Part shown: positions 1 through 8,234 of the stretch, in pieces
Numbering within the stretch: position 1 is the first letter of the stretch
Layout of the letters: every line of letters begins with the position of its first letter
Assembly: GCA_012523855.1 (NCBI GenBank)
Contig: JAAYTB010000102.1
Span: 1-53,841 of the forward strand
Origin: Clostridia bacterium
Lineage (GTDB): Bacteria > Bacillota > Clostridia > Clostridiales > Clostridiaceae
DNA: 53,841 bases
Direction of reading: 5' to 3'
Program-made: the position numbers and the translations under genes
Notes under the pieces: generated by a model
Told to the model about the DNA's origin: nothing
Seen by the model: the letters and a program-made list of their open reading frames with translations, nothing else
The model's database searches: none

Positions 1-74
1 AATGTAGTAATACCGGCTATTACTTCCGTTTTAACTGTAGTATTATTTTCTTCCAGTTTAAAAAAGTTATTCAT
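1..74 (-). CDS. Purine permease, NCS2/AzgA-PbuG type (N-terminus only)
   Basis: Partial gene running off the left edge; only the first 24 codons are visible. The peptide begins MNNFFKLEENNTTVKTEVIA and continues GITT. That is the characteristic amino end of hypoxanthine/guanine permeases of the AzgA/PbuG/PbuO group, integral membrane proton symporters that bring nucleobases into the cell. A strong GGGGAGG ribosome binding site sits just upstream of the ATG. The upstream guanine-type riboswitch and its terminator independently support a purine transporter. The exact base transported cannot be read from this fragment. Confidence 0.8.
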   Translation of the reverse strand, partial: MNNFFKLEENNTTVKTEVIAGITT

Positions 75-98
75 TTGTAATCCTCCCCTTTAATAAAT

Positions 99-135
99 AA
101 AACACATAATCCTATAAGTAGAATTATGTGTTTTT
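99..135 (-). terminator. Riboswitch expression-platform terminator
   Basis: Perfect inverted repeat AAAACACATAAT / ATTATGTGTTTT around a 12-nt loop. On the minus strand it is followed by a T-rich stretch, between the purine aptamer and the permease ATG. It is the OFF-state terminator expected for a guanine-repressed transcript. Confidence 0.75.
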
Positions 136-186
136 AATCAAACTTTTATAATACGGCTATTCGTATTATTTTAATAAAAACATCAA

Positions 187-262
187 ATTCACCCATAGTT
201 AAGCAGTTTAAGGTTGCTTTGTAGAAACTTTCGAACCATATTTTCGAAATTATATGAGTATT
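187..262 (-). promoter_or_regulatory. Guanine-type purine riboswitch aptamer
   Basis: On the minus strand the purine aptamer core is clear. P1 is ACTCATA paired with TATGGGT. P2 is a TTTCGAA-type stem around ATATGG. The conserved GTTTCTAC joining segment is present, P3 is AAGCA/TGCTT with a CCTTAAAC loop, and the 3' joining strand is AACTATG. The pyrimidine before TATG (position 74 in the xpt numbering) is C, which in this family selects guanine/hypoxanthine rather than adenine. It precedes a terminator and a purine permease gene, so high guanine should shut off uptake. Confidence 0.92.
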
Positions 263-298
263 AGTATTTTATTTTGAGAATATCCTCTTGATGAGTTA

Positions 299-327
299 AT
301 ATTATCAAAATAAAACAAACTTGTCAA
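299..327 (-). promoter_or_regulatory. Promoter of the riboswitch-permease transcript
   Basis: Consensus sigma-A promoter on the minus strand: TTGACA (322-327), 17-bp spacer, TAATAT (299-304). It is placed about 35 bp upstream of the riboswitch aptamer. Confidence 0.7.
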
Positions 328-459
328 TTCATTTGCATATGTCAAAACAATATTTTTTATTTTTTTTATAATGTTCGCCATTTTAACATATTCTAGTTTA
401 TTTTATGTAAATTGTTTATACTATTATATAAATGAATATTTAAATATTGGAGGTATTTT

Positions 460-741
460 ATGATAATAGCTACTGCTAAAATTAAACTAAAAGCAGATTG
501 GTGTCACTCATTAAAAGAAAAAAGAATGGTGGTTAATAAAATAATTGATAAGGTTTCTAATAAATTTAATGTTTCTATAAGCGAAATTGAAGATTTAGAC
601 TTACATAACTCAATAGTTCTAGGTGTGGCTAGTGTTAGTAACTCTACAAGTTATGGAGATAGTGTAATTCAAAAAGTAATTAACTACATTGAAAATATCT
701 CAGACGCATACATAACACATATAGAAACAGAAATACTATAG
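460..741 (+). CDS. YlxP-like protein (DUF503)
   Basis: A 93-aa protein recognisable as the DUF503/YlxP family. It shows the N-terminal strand, the SLKEKRMVVNKI helix start and the VSISEIEDLDLHNSIVLGVASVS segment typical of the family, and it has full family length. The molecular role of DUF503 proteins is not settled; in Bacillus the gene lies near the translation genes nusA-infB-rbfA. Here it stands alone, with an AGGAGGT-like site (TGGAGGT) before the ATG. It converges on the SRAP gene, sharing a long hairpin that overlaps its stop codon. Confidence 0.8.
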   Translation: MIIATAKIKLKADWCHSLKEKRMVVNKIIDKVSNKFNVSISEIEDLDLHNSIVLGVASVSNSTSYGDSVIQKVINYIENISDAYITHIETEIL

Positions 742-766
742 AGGATTTTTAATCCTCTATAGTATT
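733..766. terminator. Bidirectional terminator between ylxP-like and SRAP genes
   Basis: A nearly perfect 15-16-bp palindrome (AATACTATAGAGGATT and its complement) spans the convergent ends of two genes. It covers the stop codon at 739-741 and ends at the stop of the opposite gene. The U-tract is short on either strand. Confidence 0.6.
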
Positions 767-1377
767 TATAAAAAGCTTATTTGTTCTACATTTTCACAAT
801 TGTTTCTTACAAAACAATGATTATAATGTTTTTCAAGGACTAAGGTTTTATCAATTTTACTTTTAGATGGATCTAACCAGTATTCGATCAAGTCCTTATT
901 AATTATCAGAGGCATTCTAGGATGTATAGATTCAATATCTTTTGCTGGAACAGTTAAGATGACTACAGATTCATAGAAATTATTACTTTTGTCCTTAAAA
1001 TTACCGTAGATGCCAGCTAAGGAAATTAAGTTACTATCATTAATAGAAATTTCCATTTTCTCCTTAACCTTACCCTTCTGTGCCCATTCAAAATATGAAC
1101 TAGCTGGAATTATGCATCTCTTATATTCTAGCAATCCTTTGAACAAAGGCTTTTCTTCTACAGTCTCAAACCTTCCATTTATTATATTCTTGTTTAAATA
1201 CTTTATTCCCCATAGAATATTTGTAAGAAAAGTTTCACCTTTCTTCCTAATAATTACAGGAATATTGCTGCCAGGAAAATTTTCACCTATTTGTATGCCA
1301 CCAAGTATCTTTTCTTTTATATTATAGCTCTTAATTACTTGATCAATTTCTAAAGCAAGGAAATATCTACCACACAT
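766..1377 (-). CDS. SOS response-associated peptidase (SRAP, YedK/HMCES family)
   Basis: 203 aa. SRAP proteins shield abasic sites in single-stranded DNA by forming a thiazolidine crosslink through their N-terminal cysteine. Visible hallmarks are Cys2 exposed after Met removal (MCGRYF), Asn67 in NGRFET, Glu97 in ASSYFEW and His152 in IHPRMPL. These correspond to the catalytic/DNA-binding set of the family. Length is slightly below the usual ~220 aa but no block is missing. Start: AGAGGTGAGAGT then ATG. It is monocistronic; no LexA-type box was found upstream, so damage control is not shown by the sequence. Confidence 0.88.
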   Translation of the reverse strand: MCGRYFLALEIDQVIKSYNIKEKILGGIQIGENFPGSNIPVIIRKKGETFLTNILWGIKYLNKNIINGRFETVEEKPLFKGLLEYKRCIIPASSYFEWAQKGKVKEKMEISINDSNLISLAGIYGNFKDKSNNFYESVVILTVPAKDIESIHPRMPLIINKDLIEYWLDPSKSKIDKTLVLEKHYNHCFVRNNCENVEQISFL

Positions 1378-1532
1378 ACTCTCACCTCTTAACAGGATTT
1401 AAATTTATTTTAGTTTACACTGTTAATTTTAATTTTAAAACCATTATTTATGATTATATCATTAATTTTCATTGAATTTATAATAAGTATAATCACAAAA
1501 TAATAATGAAGAATTTGAGGAGGTGCTTAATG

Positions 1533-1886
1533 ATGGATAAAGGTCAGAAAAGAGAACAAGCTAATAGAGTTGATCAGTTAATTAATTTAGTTGAAAAACA
1601 CACTAGAACTGAAAGACATTTAGAGCAACATAGCGATATATCAGACCCTGGAAACTTAGAAAATGCAGAGCAAGTTCAAAGAAAGAGAGAAGAAGAAATT
1701 GATAATTTAAAAAATATCATTGCTTACGGAGAGCATAGAAATGATGAAGTTGATAACTTGAAACGAAATCTCGAATATACTGAAGGCTATTTAAATCATA
1801 ATAAGGATCATATGGATAGGGAAACCTTGCAAAACACTATTGAAAAACAAAAGCATAGGGAAGAACAGCTGGATAGTTTAACATAA
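1533..1886 (+). CDS. Tlp-like spore protein with two Tlp units
   Basis: 117 aa from ATG 1533, 7 nt after AGGAGGTG; ATG 1530 is also possible. It is highly charged, has no membrane segment and is predicted helical. The pattern R-V-D-Q-L ... RKREEEIDNLKN followed by E-V-D-N-L-K ... KQKHREEQLDSL reads as two successive copies of the Tlp (small acid-soluble spore protein, thioredoxin-like) helical signature, normally present once in ~75 aa. If correct it would be a forespore protein packed into the spore core. No neighbouring sporulation gene supports this directly. It ends in a strong terminator. It could instead be an unrelated coiled-coil protein. Confidence 0.5.
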   Translation: MDKGQKREQANRVDQLINLVEKHTRTERHLEQHSDISDPGNLENAEQVQRKREEEIDNLKNIIAYGEHRNDEVDNLKRNLEYTEGYLNHNKDHMDRETLQNTIEKQKHREEQLDSLT

Positions 1887-1917
1887 GTAAAAGCTCGGTA
1901 TAGCCGAGCTTTTACTA
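1887..1917. terminator. Bidirectional terminator
   Basis: A 13-bp perfect stem AGTAAAAGCTCGG / CCGAGCTTTTACT with a TATAG loop lies between the Tlp-like gene (plus) and the class V aminotransferase (minus). It is T-rich on both sides and serves both convergent genes. Confidence 0.85.
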
Positions 1918-1923
1918 AAAAAA

Positions 1924-3075
1924 TTACTTTCTAGAAAGCTGTTGAAGAGCCTTTGAAATATAGTCAATATCTTCCTTTGTATTAAATAAGCCGAAACTGA
2001 AACGTACAGTGCCTTCAGGAAAGGTCCTCATAGTTTTGTGGGCTAATGGAGAACAGTGAATACCTGTCCTGGTCATAATACCAAATTGGCTGTCTAATAA
2101 ATAGCCTGCTTCAGCGCTATCTAAATTATCAAAGGTCAGAGAAAAAACAGCTGTTCTATCTTCTAGAGAATTAATACCATGGAGAGTAATACCTTTAATA
2201 TTTAGAATATTCTCTATGAATAGTTTGCTTAATTCTTGTTCATGCTGCCAAATAGTATCCAATCCAACTTCTTTAATGTACTTTAAACCTCCATTCAGTC
2301 CGAAGATTCCCGGAATATTTAAAGTACCACTTTCAAATTTATCCGGCATTATTTCTGGTTGAAATTCCTCTTCTGAAAAACTTCCTGTGCCTCCTTCTCT
2401 AAAAGGATTAACTAGAGAGGCAAAATCTTCTCTAAAAAGAATTCCTCCTGTGCCTTGAGGACCTAACAAACCCTTATGGCCTGTAAAGGGTAGAGCACTT
2501 AAATTCAACTTTTGAAAGTCAATAGGTAGCAGTCCAGCACTTTGAGCACTATCTATCACCAAGTGTATATGTTTTACTCTACAAATGTCACTTATTTCTT
2601 CAATGTTTTGTATAGTACCAAAAACGTTAGAAACATGATTTATTAAAACTAATCTAGTATTACTTTTAATGGACTTTTCAACTTGCTTAGCATTCAGTTT
2701 CCCCTTTTTGTCACACGGGAGGACGGTGTAATCTACCCCATTCTTTGAAACTGAATGCAATGGTCGAACTACCGCATTGTGTTCCATGGAACTAATAATC
2801 ACGTGGTCTCCCCTTTTAAGAAATCCTTTAATTATTATATTGAAGCTTTCAGTTATATTACATGTAAAAATTACGTTTAAAGGGTTATTAAAATTAAATA
2901 GTTCACACAGTAATTCTCTAGTTTCAAAGACTACTCTTGCAGTAGAATAAGAGTCCCCGTAATTTCCCCTAGATAGATTAGTTCCTATATTATTTATGTA
3001 ATTTAATAAACTGTCACCAACTTGCTGAGGCTTCGGATAAGTGGTAGCAGCATTGTCAGCATAAACTTTTCGCAT
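1924..3075 (-). CDS. Class V aminotransferase, cysteine desulfurase-like
   Basis: 383-aa PLP enzyme of the cysteine desulfurase / selenocysteine lyase group. It would take sulfur from cysteine as an enzyme persulfide and release alanine. Landmarks: N-terminal DNAATT, His99 in SSMEHNAVVRP (ring stacking), Asp175 in VIDSAQSAG, the Schiff-base Lys201 in TGHKGLLGPQG, and Cys341 in GIHCSPLAHKT on the mobile catalytic loop. The last motif and the length match the Clostridium/Enterococcus family related to CsdA rather than housekeeping NifS/IscS. No IscU or other Fe-S gene is adjacent, so its sulfur acceptor is unknown. Start: GAGGTGAATTT then ATG. Confidence 0.85.
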   Translation of the reverse strand: MRKVYADNAATTYPKPQQVGDSLLNYINNIGTNLSRGNYGDSYSTARVVFETRELLCELFNFNNPLNVIFTCNITESFNIIIKGFLKRGDHVIISSMEHNAVVRPLHSVSKNGVDYTVLPCDKKGKLNAKQVEKSIKSNTRLVLINHVSNVFGTIQNIEEISDICRVKHIHLVIDSAQSAGLLPIDFQKLNLSALPFTGHKGLLGPQGTGGILFREDFASLVNPFREGGTGSFSEEEFQPEIMPDKFESGTLNIPGIFGLNGGLKYIKEVGLDTIWQHEQELSKLFIENILNIKGITLHGINSLEDRTAVFSLTFDNLDSAEAGYLLDSQFGIMTRTGIHCSPLAHKTMRTFPEGTVRFSFGLFNTKEDIDYISKALQQLSRK

Positions 3076-3113
3076 AAATTCACCTCTATTAGATTTATTA
3101 GATAATAATTGAA

Positions 3114-3130
3114 AGGTGCGTAAAGCACCT
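3114..3130 (-). terminator. Short hairpin after the kinase-like gene
   Basis: AGGTGC-GTAAA-GCACCT overlaps the end of the 162-aa gene and precedes the aminotransferase gene on the same strand. The stem is only 6 bp and the T-tract is weak, so partial read-through is likely. Confidence 0.4.
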
Positions 3131-3617
3131 ATATACTATCGTAGAAAGCATCTCCTTCTTCTTCGGTACATCCATAATCAATTAGTACCGGAACTGAATT
3201 AATTAATCCCCATGAACTTGTAGATTCTATATCTTCGAAAAGCATATAAAACTTTTTAGTAAAAGTCAATAGATCCTTATAGGCATTGGGTTCTGGACGA
3301 ATAGTTTTTAAATTCACCTTACTGCCTTTATAAATCTTTGATAATGGTATGGCCCTAGGCATGAAAATCATGTCTGGCTTATGCCAAACTATAGGGCATA
3401 AAAACTTTTTAAACCTTGGCTCCGCATGTTTATATACATATAATTCAACCTTGTTTTGATACAAGCCTTCCATACCCTTTGCCACTTTTACTACCCAATA
3501 ATCATCAATAGCATATGCAATTCTACTTATACCTTCCCCAAGGTATTGAAAACTATTGTGTATTTCTGCCAAGCTCATGCGATGAATTTTTCTAAAGTAA
3601 TTTCTTAATGTATTCAT
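3129..3617 (-). CDS. Small protein-kinase-like fold protein, function unknown
   Basis: 162 aa. The N-terminal half follows the protein-kinase N-lobe pattern: a Gly-rich loop at 26-35 (YLGEGISRIAY), a VVKVA strand with Lys44, a helix with Glu58 (NKVELYVYKH) and a hinge-like IFMPRAIPL around 84-92. The C-terminal part ends with PVLIDYG (143-149), which resembles the strand leading to the DFG Mg-binding motif (here D-Y-G, Asp147). There is no obvious HxD catalytic loop, and almost no room for a C-lobe. It may be a minimal atypical kinase or a pseudokinase-like binding domain. It stands just upstream of the aminotransferase on the same strand. Start: GGTGAGGAT then ATG. No specific function is claimed. 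Confidence 0.5.
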   Translation of the reverse strand: MNTLRNYFRKIHRMSLAEIHNSFQYLGEGISRIAYAIDDYWVVKVAKGMEGLYQNKVELYVYKHAEPRFKKFLCPIVWHKPDMIFMPRAIPLSKIYKGSKVNLKTIRPEPNAYKDLLTFTKKFYMLFEDIESTSSWGLINSVPVLIDYGCTEEEGDAFYDSI

Positions 3618-3797
3618 ATCCTCACCATTCCATTATCTATAGTTTTTTACTATAGTTTATTAATGGAAATCAGTAATTGATACAGTCAATTAAGCTATTT
3701 CATCTAAATTGTATTTAGTTCTATTTAATATAAACTATTTGAAATACGCCTTGTATTATGTTAATTTTACATTAGATTGATATATGGGGTGATGTTT

Positions 3798-4478
3798 ATG
3801 AATAAAACAATATTAGTGGTAGAAGATGAAAAAAGAATGAGGATTTTACTTAGTGATTATCTTAAAAAAGAAGGTTTTAAATATTTAGAAGCTTCCAATG
3901 GTATAGAAGCTATAGACATTTTTAATAAGGAAAAAGTTGATTTAATCGTATTAGATATAATGATGCCCTATATGGATGGTTGGGAAGTTTGTAAAACTAT
4001 AAGAAAAACTTCAAATGTTCCTATTATTATTCTCACAGCACGGTCTGAAGAGGATGATAAGCTATTAGGCTATGATATTGGCGCTGATGATTATGTAACA
4101 AAACCATTTAGTCCAAAAGTTTTAGTAGCAAAAATAAAAGTATTGTTAAAAAGATCTGAGCCTTTTAAAGAGAATAACTCTTCAAGTATGGATATAAACG
4201 GTTTATACATAGACGAGTTATCTCATAGGGTAACAGTAGATGGAGAGGAAATTATATTATCTCCAAAAGAGTATGAATTGTTGTTATATTTGGTTAAAAA
4301 TAGCGGTATAGCTTTGACTAGAAATCAAATATTAGATAATGTTTGGGGCATAGACTATTACGGTGATACTCGAACTGTAGATACTAATATCAAAAGATTA
4401 AGAGAAAAACTAAAAGATAAAGCCTACCTAATAACTACAATAAGAGGTAGTGGTTATAGATTCGAGGTGGAAAAGTGA
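3798..4478 (+). CDS. OmpR/PhoB-family response regulator
   Basis: 226 aa. It is a receiver domain (acidic pair in VVEDEK, phospho-acceptor Asp53 in VLDIMMPYMDG, Thr in ILTARS, Lys in VTKPFSP) followed by a winged-helix DNA-binding domain with the canonical ending TTIRGSGYRFE. ATG 3798 is chosen because GGGGTGA lies just upstream; a longer TTG reading lacks a ribosome binding site. It is translationally coupled to the downstream sensor kinase (4-bp overlap), its evident phosphodonor. Target genes cannot be deduced. Confidence 0.93.
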   Translation: MNKTILVVEDEKRMRILLSDYLKKEGFKYLEASNGIEAIDIFNKEKVDLIVLDIMMPYMDGWEVCKTIRKTSNVPIIILTARSEEDDKLLGYDIGADDYVTKPFSPKVLVAKIKVLLKRSEPFKENNSSSMDINGLYIDELSHRVTVDGEEIILSPKEYELLLYLVKNSGIALTRNQILDNVWGIDYYGDTRTVDTNIKRLREKLKDKAYLITTIRGSGYRFEVEK

Positions 4479-5971
4479 AAAATAAGCTGTGGAAAAAACT
4501 TTTTATAATAACCTTTGTAATTTTAATTATTTTTATATCTGCAATAATTTACTTTCAGAGCATATCCTTTGAAAGCTTCTATATTAAGAGAAAAATTAAA
4601 CGTTTTGAGAAAAATATAGAAAGATTTAATGGTCTCTATAGTCAAAGTTATATAAATGATTTTAATTTGTATTATATGATGAGGCAATTCGAAGAAAGTA
4701 ATAATGCAAAAATAATTATAATAGATTCATCTGGCCAGGTTAGATCAATCGGTGATAGTAAAATAGATGAGGATTCTAGTAAGAAAAGTACTATAAATAG
4801 AATCTTTCAAGAATGGATATTAGATTCTCAAGCTTTTAATGATATCTTAGAACTAAAGAAGAATAAAACAACTATTTATTACAATCCGGACTTTGATATA
4901 AATAATATAGTCTGCATTTCACCTACCAGTAGGGAAAATAATAAAAATATTATTTTAGCAGTTTCTTCCCTTCAACCTATTGAAGAAGCTTCTGAAATTA
5001 TAAAAGAATTCTACATCTATATATTTATAGGAGCATTAATAATTGTAATTATTCTGTCTATAATATACGCTAATATGATTAGTAAGCCGTTAATAAAATT
5101 AAATAACAGTGCAAAGAGAATTAGTGAAATGGATTTTTCCCAACAATGTGATGTTAATAGCGATGATGAACTTGGTAATCTAGCTAAAACCTTGAATTTC
5201 TTAAGTTATCGACTAAATAGCGCCTTAACGGAGTTACAACAAAAGAATATTAAATTAAAACAAGATATAGAAAAAGAGAGAAAGCTAGATAAAATGAGAA
5301 AGGAATTTGTGGCTGGTGTATCTCATGAGCTAAGAACACCTATATCTATTATTTCTGGTTACGCTGAAGGTTTAAAGGATAATGTAGCTGACGATGATTC
5401 TAGAGAGTTTTATTTGGATGTGATAATGGATGAAGCAAGTAAGATGAATGCCTTAGTATCTGACATGCTTGACCTGTCTCAATTAGAGAGTGGAAATTTC
5501 AAAATGGAAGCAGAACCATTTCATATAGATGAATTGATGAAAAAATGTATTAATAAAAACAAGCAATTTTTTCAGCAAAAGAATATTAAGGTGCAGGAAT
5601 CTTTGGCAAAGGAGGTTACCGTTTTCGCTGATTACTTAAGAATTGAACAAGTGATAACAAATTTCTTAACTAATGCTATAAGGCATACTCCTGAAAATGG
5701 AGTAGTTAATATTAAACTAAGGGATGAACAGCAATCTTGCAAAGTAGAAATTGAAAACCAAGGTGAACATTTAGCTGAATGTGACTTAGAAAATATATGG
5801 GATAGATTTTACAAGGCCGATAAATCAAGAAATAGAATTGCCGGTGGTACTGGTTTAGGCTTATCTATAGTAAAAAATATTTTATTGATGCACAATAGTA
5901 CTTTCGGAGTAAAAAATACTAAACTAGGAGTATGTTTCTTTTTTACTCTTAATAAAACAAATGCTAAATAA
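4475..5971 (+). CDS. Membrane sensor histidine kinase
   Basis: 498 aa, GTG start inside the GTGA overlap with the regulator. Layout: TM1 (~9-28), an extracytoplasmic sensor of about 150 residues, TM2 (~180-200), HAMP (~200-255), HisKA with the phospho-accepting His in AGVSHELRTPIS, and HATPase_c with N-box NFLTNAIRHTP, WDRFYKADKSR and GGTGLGLSIV. It autophosphorylates and drives the upstream OmpR-type regulator. The extracytoplasmic domain is not one I recognise, so the stimulus is unknown. A terminator hairpin follows. Confidence 0.93.
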   Translation: MKNKLWKKLFIITFVILIIFISAIIYFQSISFESFYIKRKIKRFEKNIERFNGLYSQSYINDFNLYYMMRQFEESNNAKIIIIDSSGQVRSIGDSKIDEDSSKKSTINRIFQEWILDSQAFNDILELKKNKTTIYYNPDFDINNIVCISPTSRENNKNIILAVSSLQPIEEASEIIKEFYIYIFIGALIIVIILSIIYANMISKPLIKLNNSAKRISEMDFSQQCDVNSDDELGNLAKTLNFLSYRLNSALTELQQKNIKLKQDIEKERKLDKMRKEFVAGVSHELRTPISIISGYAEGLKDNVADDDSREFYLDVIMDEASKMNALVSDMLDLSQLESGNFKMEAEPFHIDELMKKCINKNKQFFQQKNIKVQESLAKEVTVFADYLRIEQVITNFLTNAIRHTPENGVVNIKLRDEQQSCKVEIENQGEHLAECDLENIWDRFYKADKSRNRIAGGTGLGLSIVKNILLMHNSTFGVKNTKLGVCFFFTLNKTNAK

Positions 5972-5984
5972 TCTAAATATGAAA

Positions 5985-6024
5985 GAAGGAAGAGGAATTT
6001 CTAAAATTCTTCTTCCTCCTTTTT
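5985..6024 (+). terminator. Terminator of the two-component operon
   Basis: A stem of about 13 bp (GGAAGAGGAATTT with one G-U pair to AAATTCTTCTTCC), a three-nt loop and a following T-run CCTTTTT. Confidence 0.75.
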
Positions 6025-6090
6025 AATGACAGAGAAAGTCTCTAAAAATATTATGTATAACTCCAAACTGTAAGACTGTAACTTTTAATT

Positions 6091-6831
6091 TTATATTAAG
6101 CCCCCATCAACTACAATTGTTTGTCCGTTAATATATTTAGCTTTTTCGCTACATAAAAAAGCTGCTAGATCCCCAATATCATTAGCTGCCCCAAAACACC
6201 CCATAGGTATAGAGTTAGTAAGCTCTTCTTCTTCCTCAGAAGACAGCCAGCTATTCATTCCAGTATTTATTACACCAGGTGCAATAGCATTGACTCTTAT
6301 ACCATTTGCCCCCATTTCCTTAGCTAGAGCTTTGGTAAAAGAATTAATGGCACCTTTTGTAGCTGAATAAATACTTTCACAAGAAGCCCCATTTACGCCC
6401 CAAATTGATGAAATATTGAGAATGGTACCACTACCGTTTTTTAGCATATTATTGAGTACACATTTAGTCATATTAAATACACCTTTAATATTAACATCAA
6501 TTAATCTATTCCATAAAACTTCATCAGCATCTATAAACAACCCAATATTTGATAAGCCAGCGTTGTTTATTAGTATATCAACCTTACCAAAGGTATCTAT
6601 AACAGACTGTACAGCTTTGTCGCAGTCTCCATAACTGCTAACATCAAAACGTTGTGCTAAGCAGTAGCCTCCATTCTTTTTTATAGAATCTAATGTATCT
6701 TTTGCCCCCTCTTCATCCTTTGAATATGTAATAACAATACTTGCCCCGTATTTAGAAAGTGTGGTGGCTATAGCTCTGCCAATGCCCCGTGAACCACCAG
6801 TGACTATTGCTATTTTCCCGCTTAAATTCAT
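6091..6831 (-). CDS. SDR-family reductase (FabG-like, possibly YmfI type)
   Basis: 246 aa from the ATG preceded by AAGGGGAG; a longer frame has no ribosome binding site. It is a classical short-chain dehydrogenase: NADP-binding TGGSRGIG near residue 12, NNAG, catalytic Ser in ISSIWG, YSATKG (Tyr and Lys), and the C-terminal YINGQTIVVDGG. FabG enzymes reduce 3-oxoacyl-ACP in fatty acid synthesis. The SSIWGxxGAxxExxYSAxKG block reminds me of the YmfI subgroup, which finishes elongation factor P modification. No fab gene is nearby, so FabG itself is less likely. It lies downstream of purD on the same strand. Confidence 0.75.
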   Translation of the reverse strand: MNLSGKIAIVTGGSRGIGRAIATTLSKYGASIVITYSKDEEGAKDTLDSIKKNGGYCLAQRFDVSSYGDCDKAVQSVIDTFGKVDILINNAGLSNIGLFIDADEVLWNRLIDVNIKGVFNMTKCVLNNMLKNGSGTILNISSIWGVNGASCESIYSATKGAINSFTKALAKEMGANGIRVNAIAPGVINTGMNSWLSSEEEEELTNSIPMGCFGAANDIGDLAAFLCSEKAKYINGQTIVVDGGLI

Positions 6832-6907
6832 TCTATTCTCCCCTTGTTTATAGATTACAATCATTATTATACTATTAAAAATTAAGGGAATAAAGAATAG
6901 TATTAGT

Positions 6908-8158
6908 TTAATAAAGAGTACCTATATCTTTTCTGTAATAAATACCTTCAAAGTCCACATTCTTGATATCTCTATAAGCCTTTTCAATGGCTTGTTCTAA
7001 AGTATCAGCAGTGCTTGTTACCGCTAACACTCTACCGCCAGAAGTATATAATTTAGAATCTTTTTCAGCTACCCCTGCCCCAAAAACTTTACTTTCAGTT
7101 AATTCCTTAATTTCAATAGGTAAGCCAGTCTTGTACTCACCTGGGTAGCCATCAGATGCTGCAACAACACAGCAGCTATGTACTTTTTTCCACTCTATAT
7201 TGTAATTTTTTAAATCTTTATTAATAGCACTATTTAATAGATCTAGTAAATCACTTTCCATTAAAGGTAAAACCGCCTGTGTTTCAGGGTCACCCAACCG
7301 TACATTGTATTCTAAATTATAGACACCATTTTTGGTAATCATAATACCAAAGAAAATTATTCCTATATAATCTAACCCCTCTGCTTGAATTCCTTTTAAA
7401 GTAGGTAACATGATATCATTTTTGAAACTTTCAAGGACTTCATCAGAACAATATGGATTAGGTGTTATTACCCCCATGCCTCCAGTATTAGGACCAAGGT
7501 TTTTATCAAATATTTGTTTATGATCCTTGGCTGATATAAAGGGTAAGATTACTTCTCCGTCTGTAATAGATAGTATAGAAGCTTCAACTCCTTCTAAGAA
7601 TTCTTCCACAACAACATTTTTGCCGGAACCGTTAAAAGCGTTATTTAACATAAAATCTTCAAGAACCTTTACAGCTTCCTCTTCCTTATTACATATAACT
7701 ACACCTTTACCTGCAGCTAGACCATCAGCTTTTATAACTACAGGGTATCTACAATTCTTAACATAATTCACTGCTGGATCATATTCTGTAAAGACTTCGT
7801 ATTCTGCAGTTTTAACTCCATATTTTTTCATAAAGTTCTTAGCGTATATCTTACTACCTTCTAGTTTTGCTGCTTCCTTTGACGGACCAAAAATCTTTAA
7901 CCCTAGAGCTTTAAACTCATCAGTAATACCTTTTGTAAGGGGTTCTTCTGGTCCTACTACTGTTAAATCTATACTATTTTCCTTGGCAAAGTTCTTTAGT
8001 TCTTCAATAGTATTTAGATTAACATTTATGCATTTATTTTCACCATAGGTGGCCCCATTACCTGGAGCGCAGTAAACAGTTTTCACACTGTTGTTTTGGC
8101 TTAACTTCCAGGCTATAGCGTGTTCTCTACCGCCAGAGCCTATTACTAAAACTTTCAT
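6908..8158 (-). CDS. purD: Phosphoribosylamine-glycine ligase
   Basis: 416 aa. GAR synthetase joins glycine to phosphoribosylamine with ATP, step 2 of de novo purine synthesis. It starts MKVLVIGSGGREHA (the family signature), has the ATP-grasp segments (VIKADGLAAGKGV, LEYNVRLGDPETQ) and full length. ATG 8158 follows GAGAGGTG; the GTG further upstream is part of that ribosome binding site. It is the last gene of the pur operon, 76 bp after purN, where purH would sit in the usual clostridial order. Confidence 0.95.
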   Translation of the reverse strand: MKVLVIGSGGREHAIAWKLSQNNSVKTVYCAPGNGATYGENKCINVNLNTIEELKNFAKENSIDLTVVGPEEPLTKGITDEFKALGLKIFGPSKEAAKLEGSKIYAKNFMKKYGVKTAEYEVFTEYDPAVNYVKNCRYPVVIKADGLAAGKGVVICNKEEEAVKVLEDFMLNNAFNGSGKNVVVEEFLEGVEASILSITDGEVILPFISAKDHKQIFDKNLGPNTGGMGVITPNPYCSDEVLESFKNDIMLPTLKGIQAEGLDYIGIIFFGIMITKNGVYNLEYNVRLGDPETQAVLPLMESDLLDLLNSAINKDLKNYNIEWKKVHSCCVVAASDGYPGEYKTGLPIEIKELTESKVFGAGVAEKDSKLYTSGGRVLAVTSTADTLEQAIEKAYRDIKNVDFEGIYYRKDIGTLY

Positions 8159-8234
8159 AAAAAACACCTCTCTTAATGTTTGGAAGGCATTGTAGCTGTA
8201 TGACCTTGTATTTTTTACAGCTAACCAAAATAAA

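Noticed and set aside
8159..8234. Possible purH fragment between purN and purD
   Set aside because: Translations of the gap show no PurH-like residues; it is too short to call a pseudogene.
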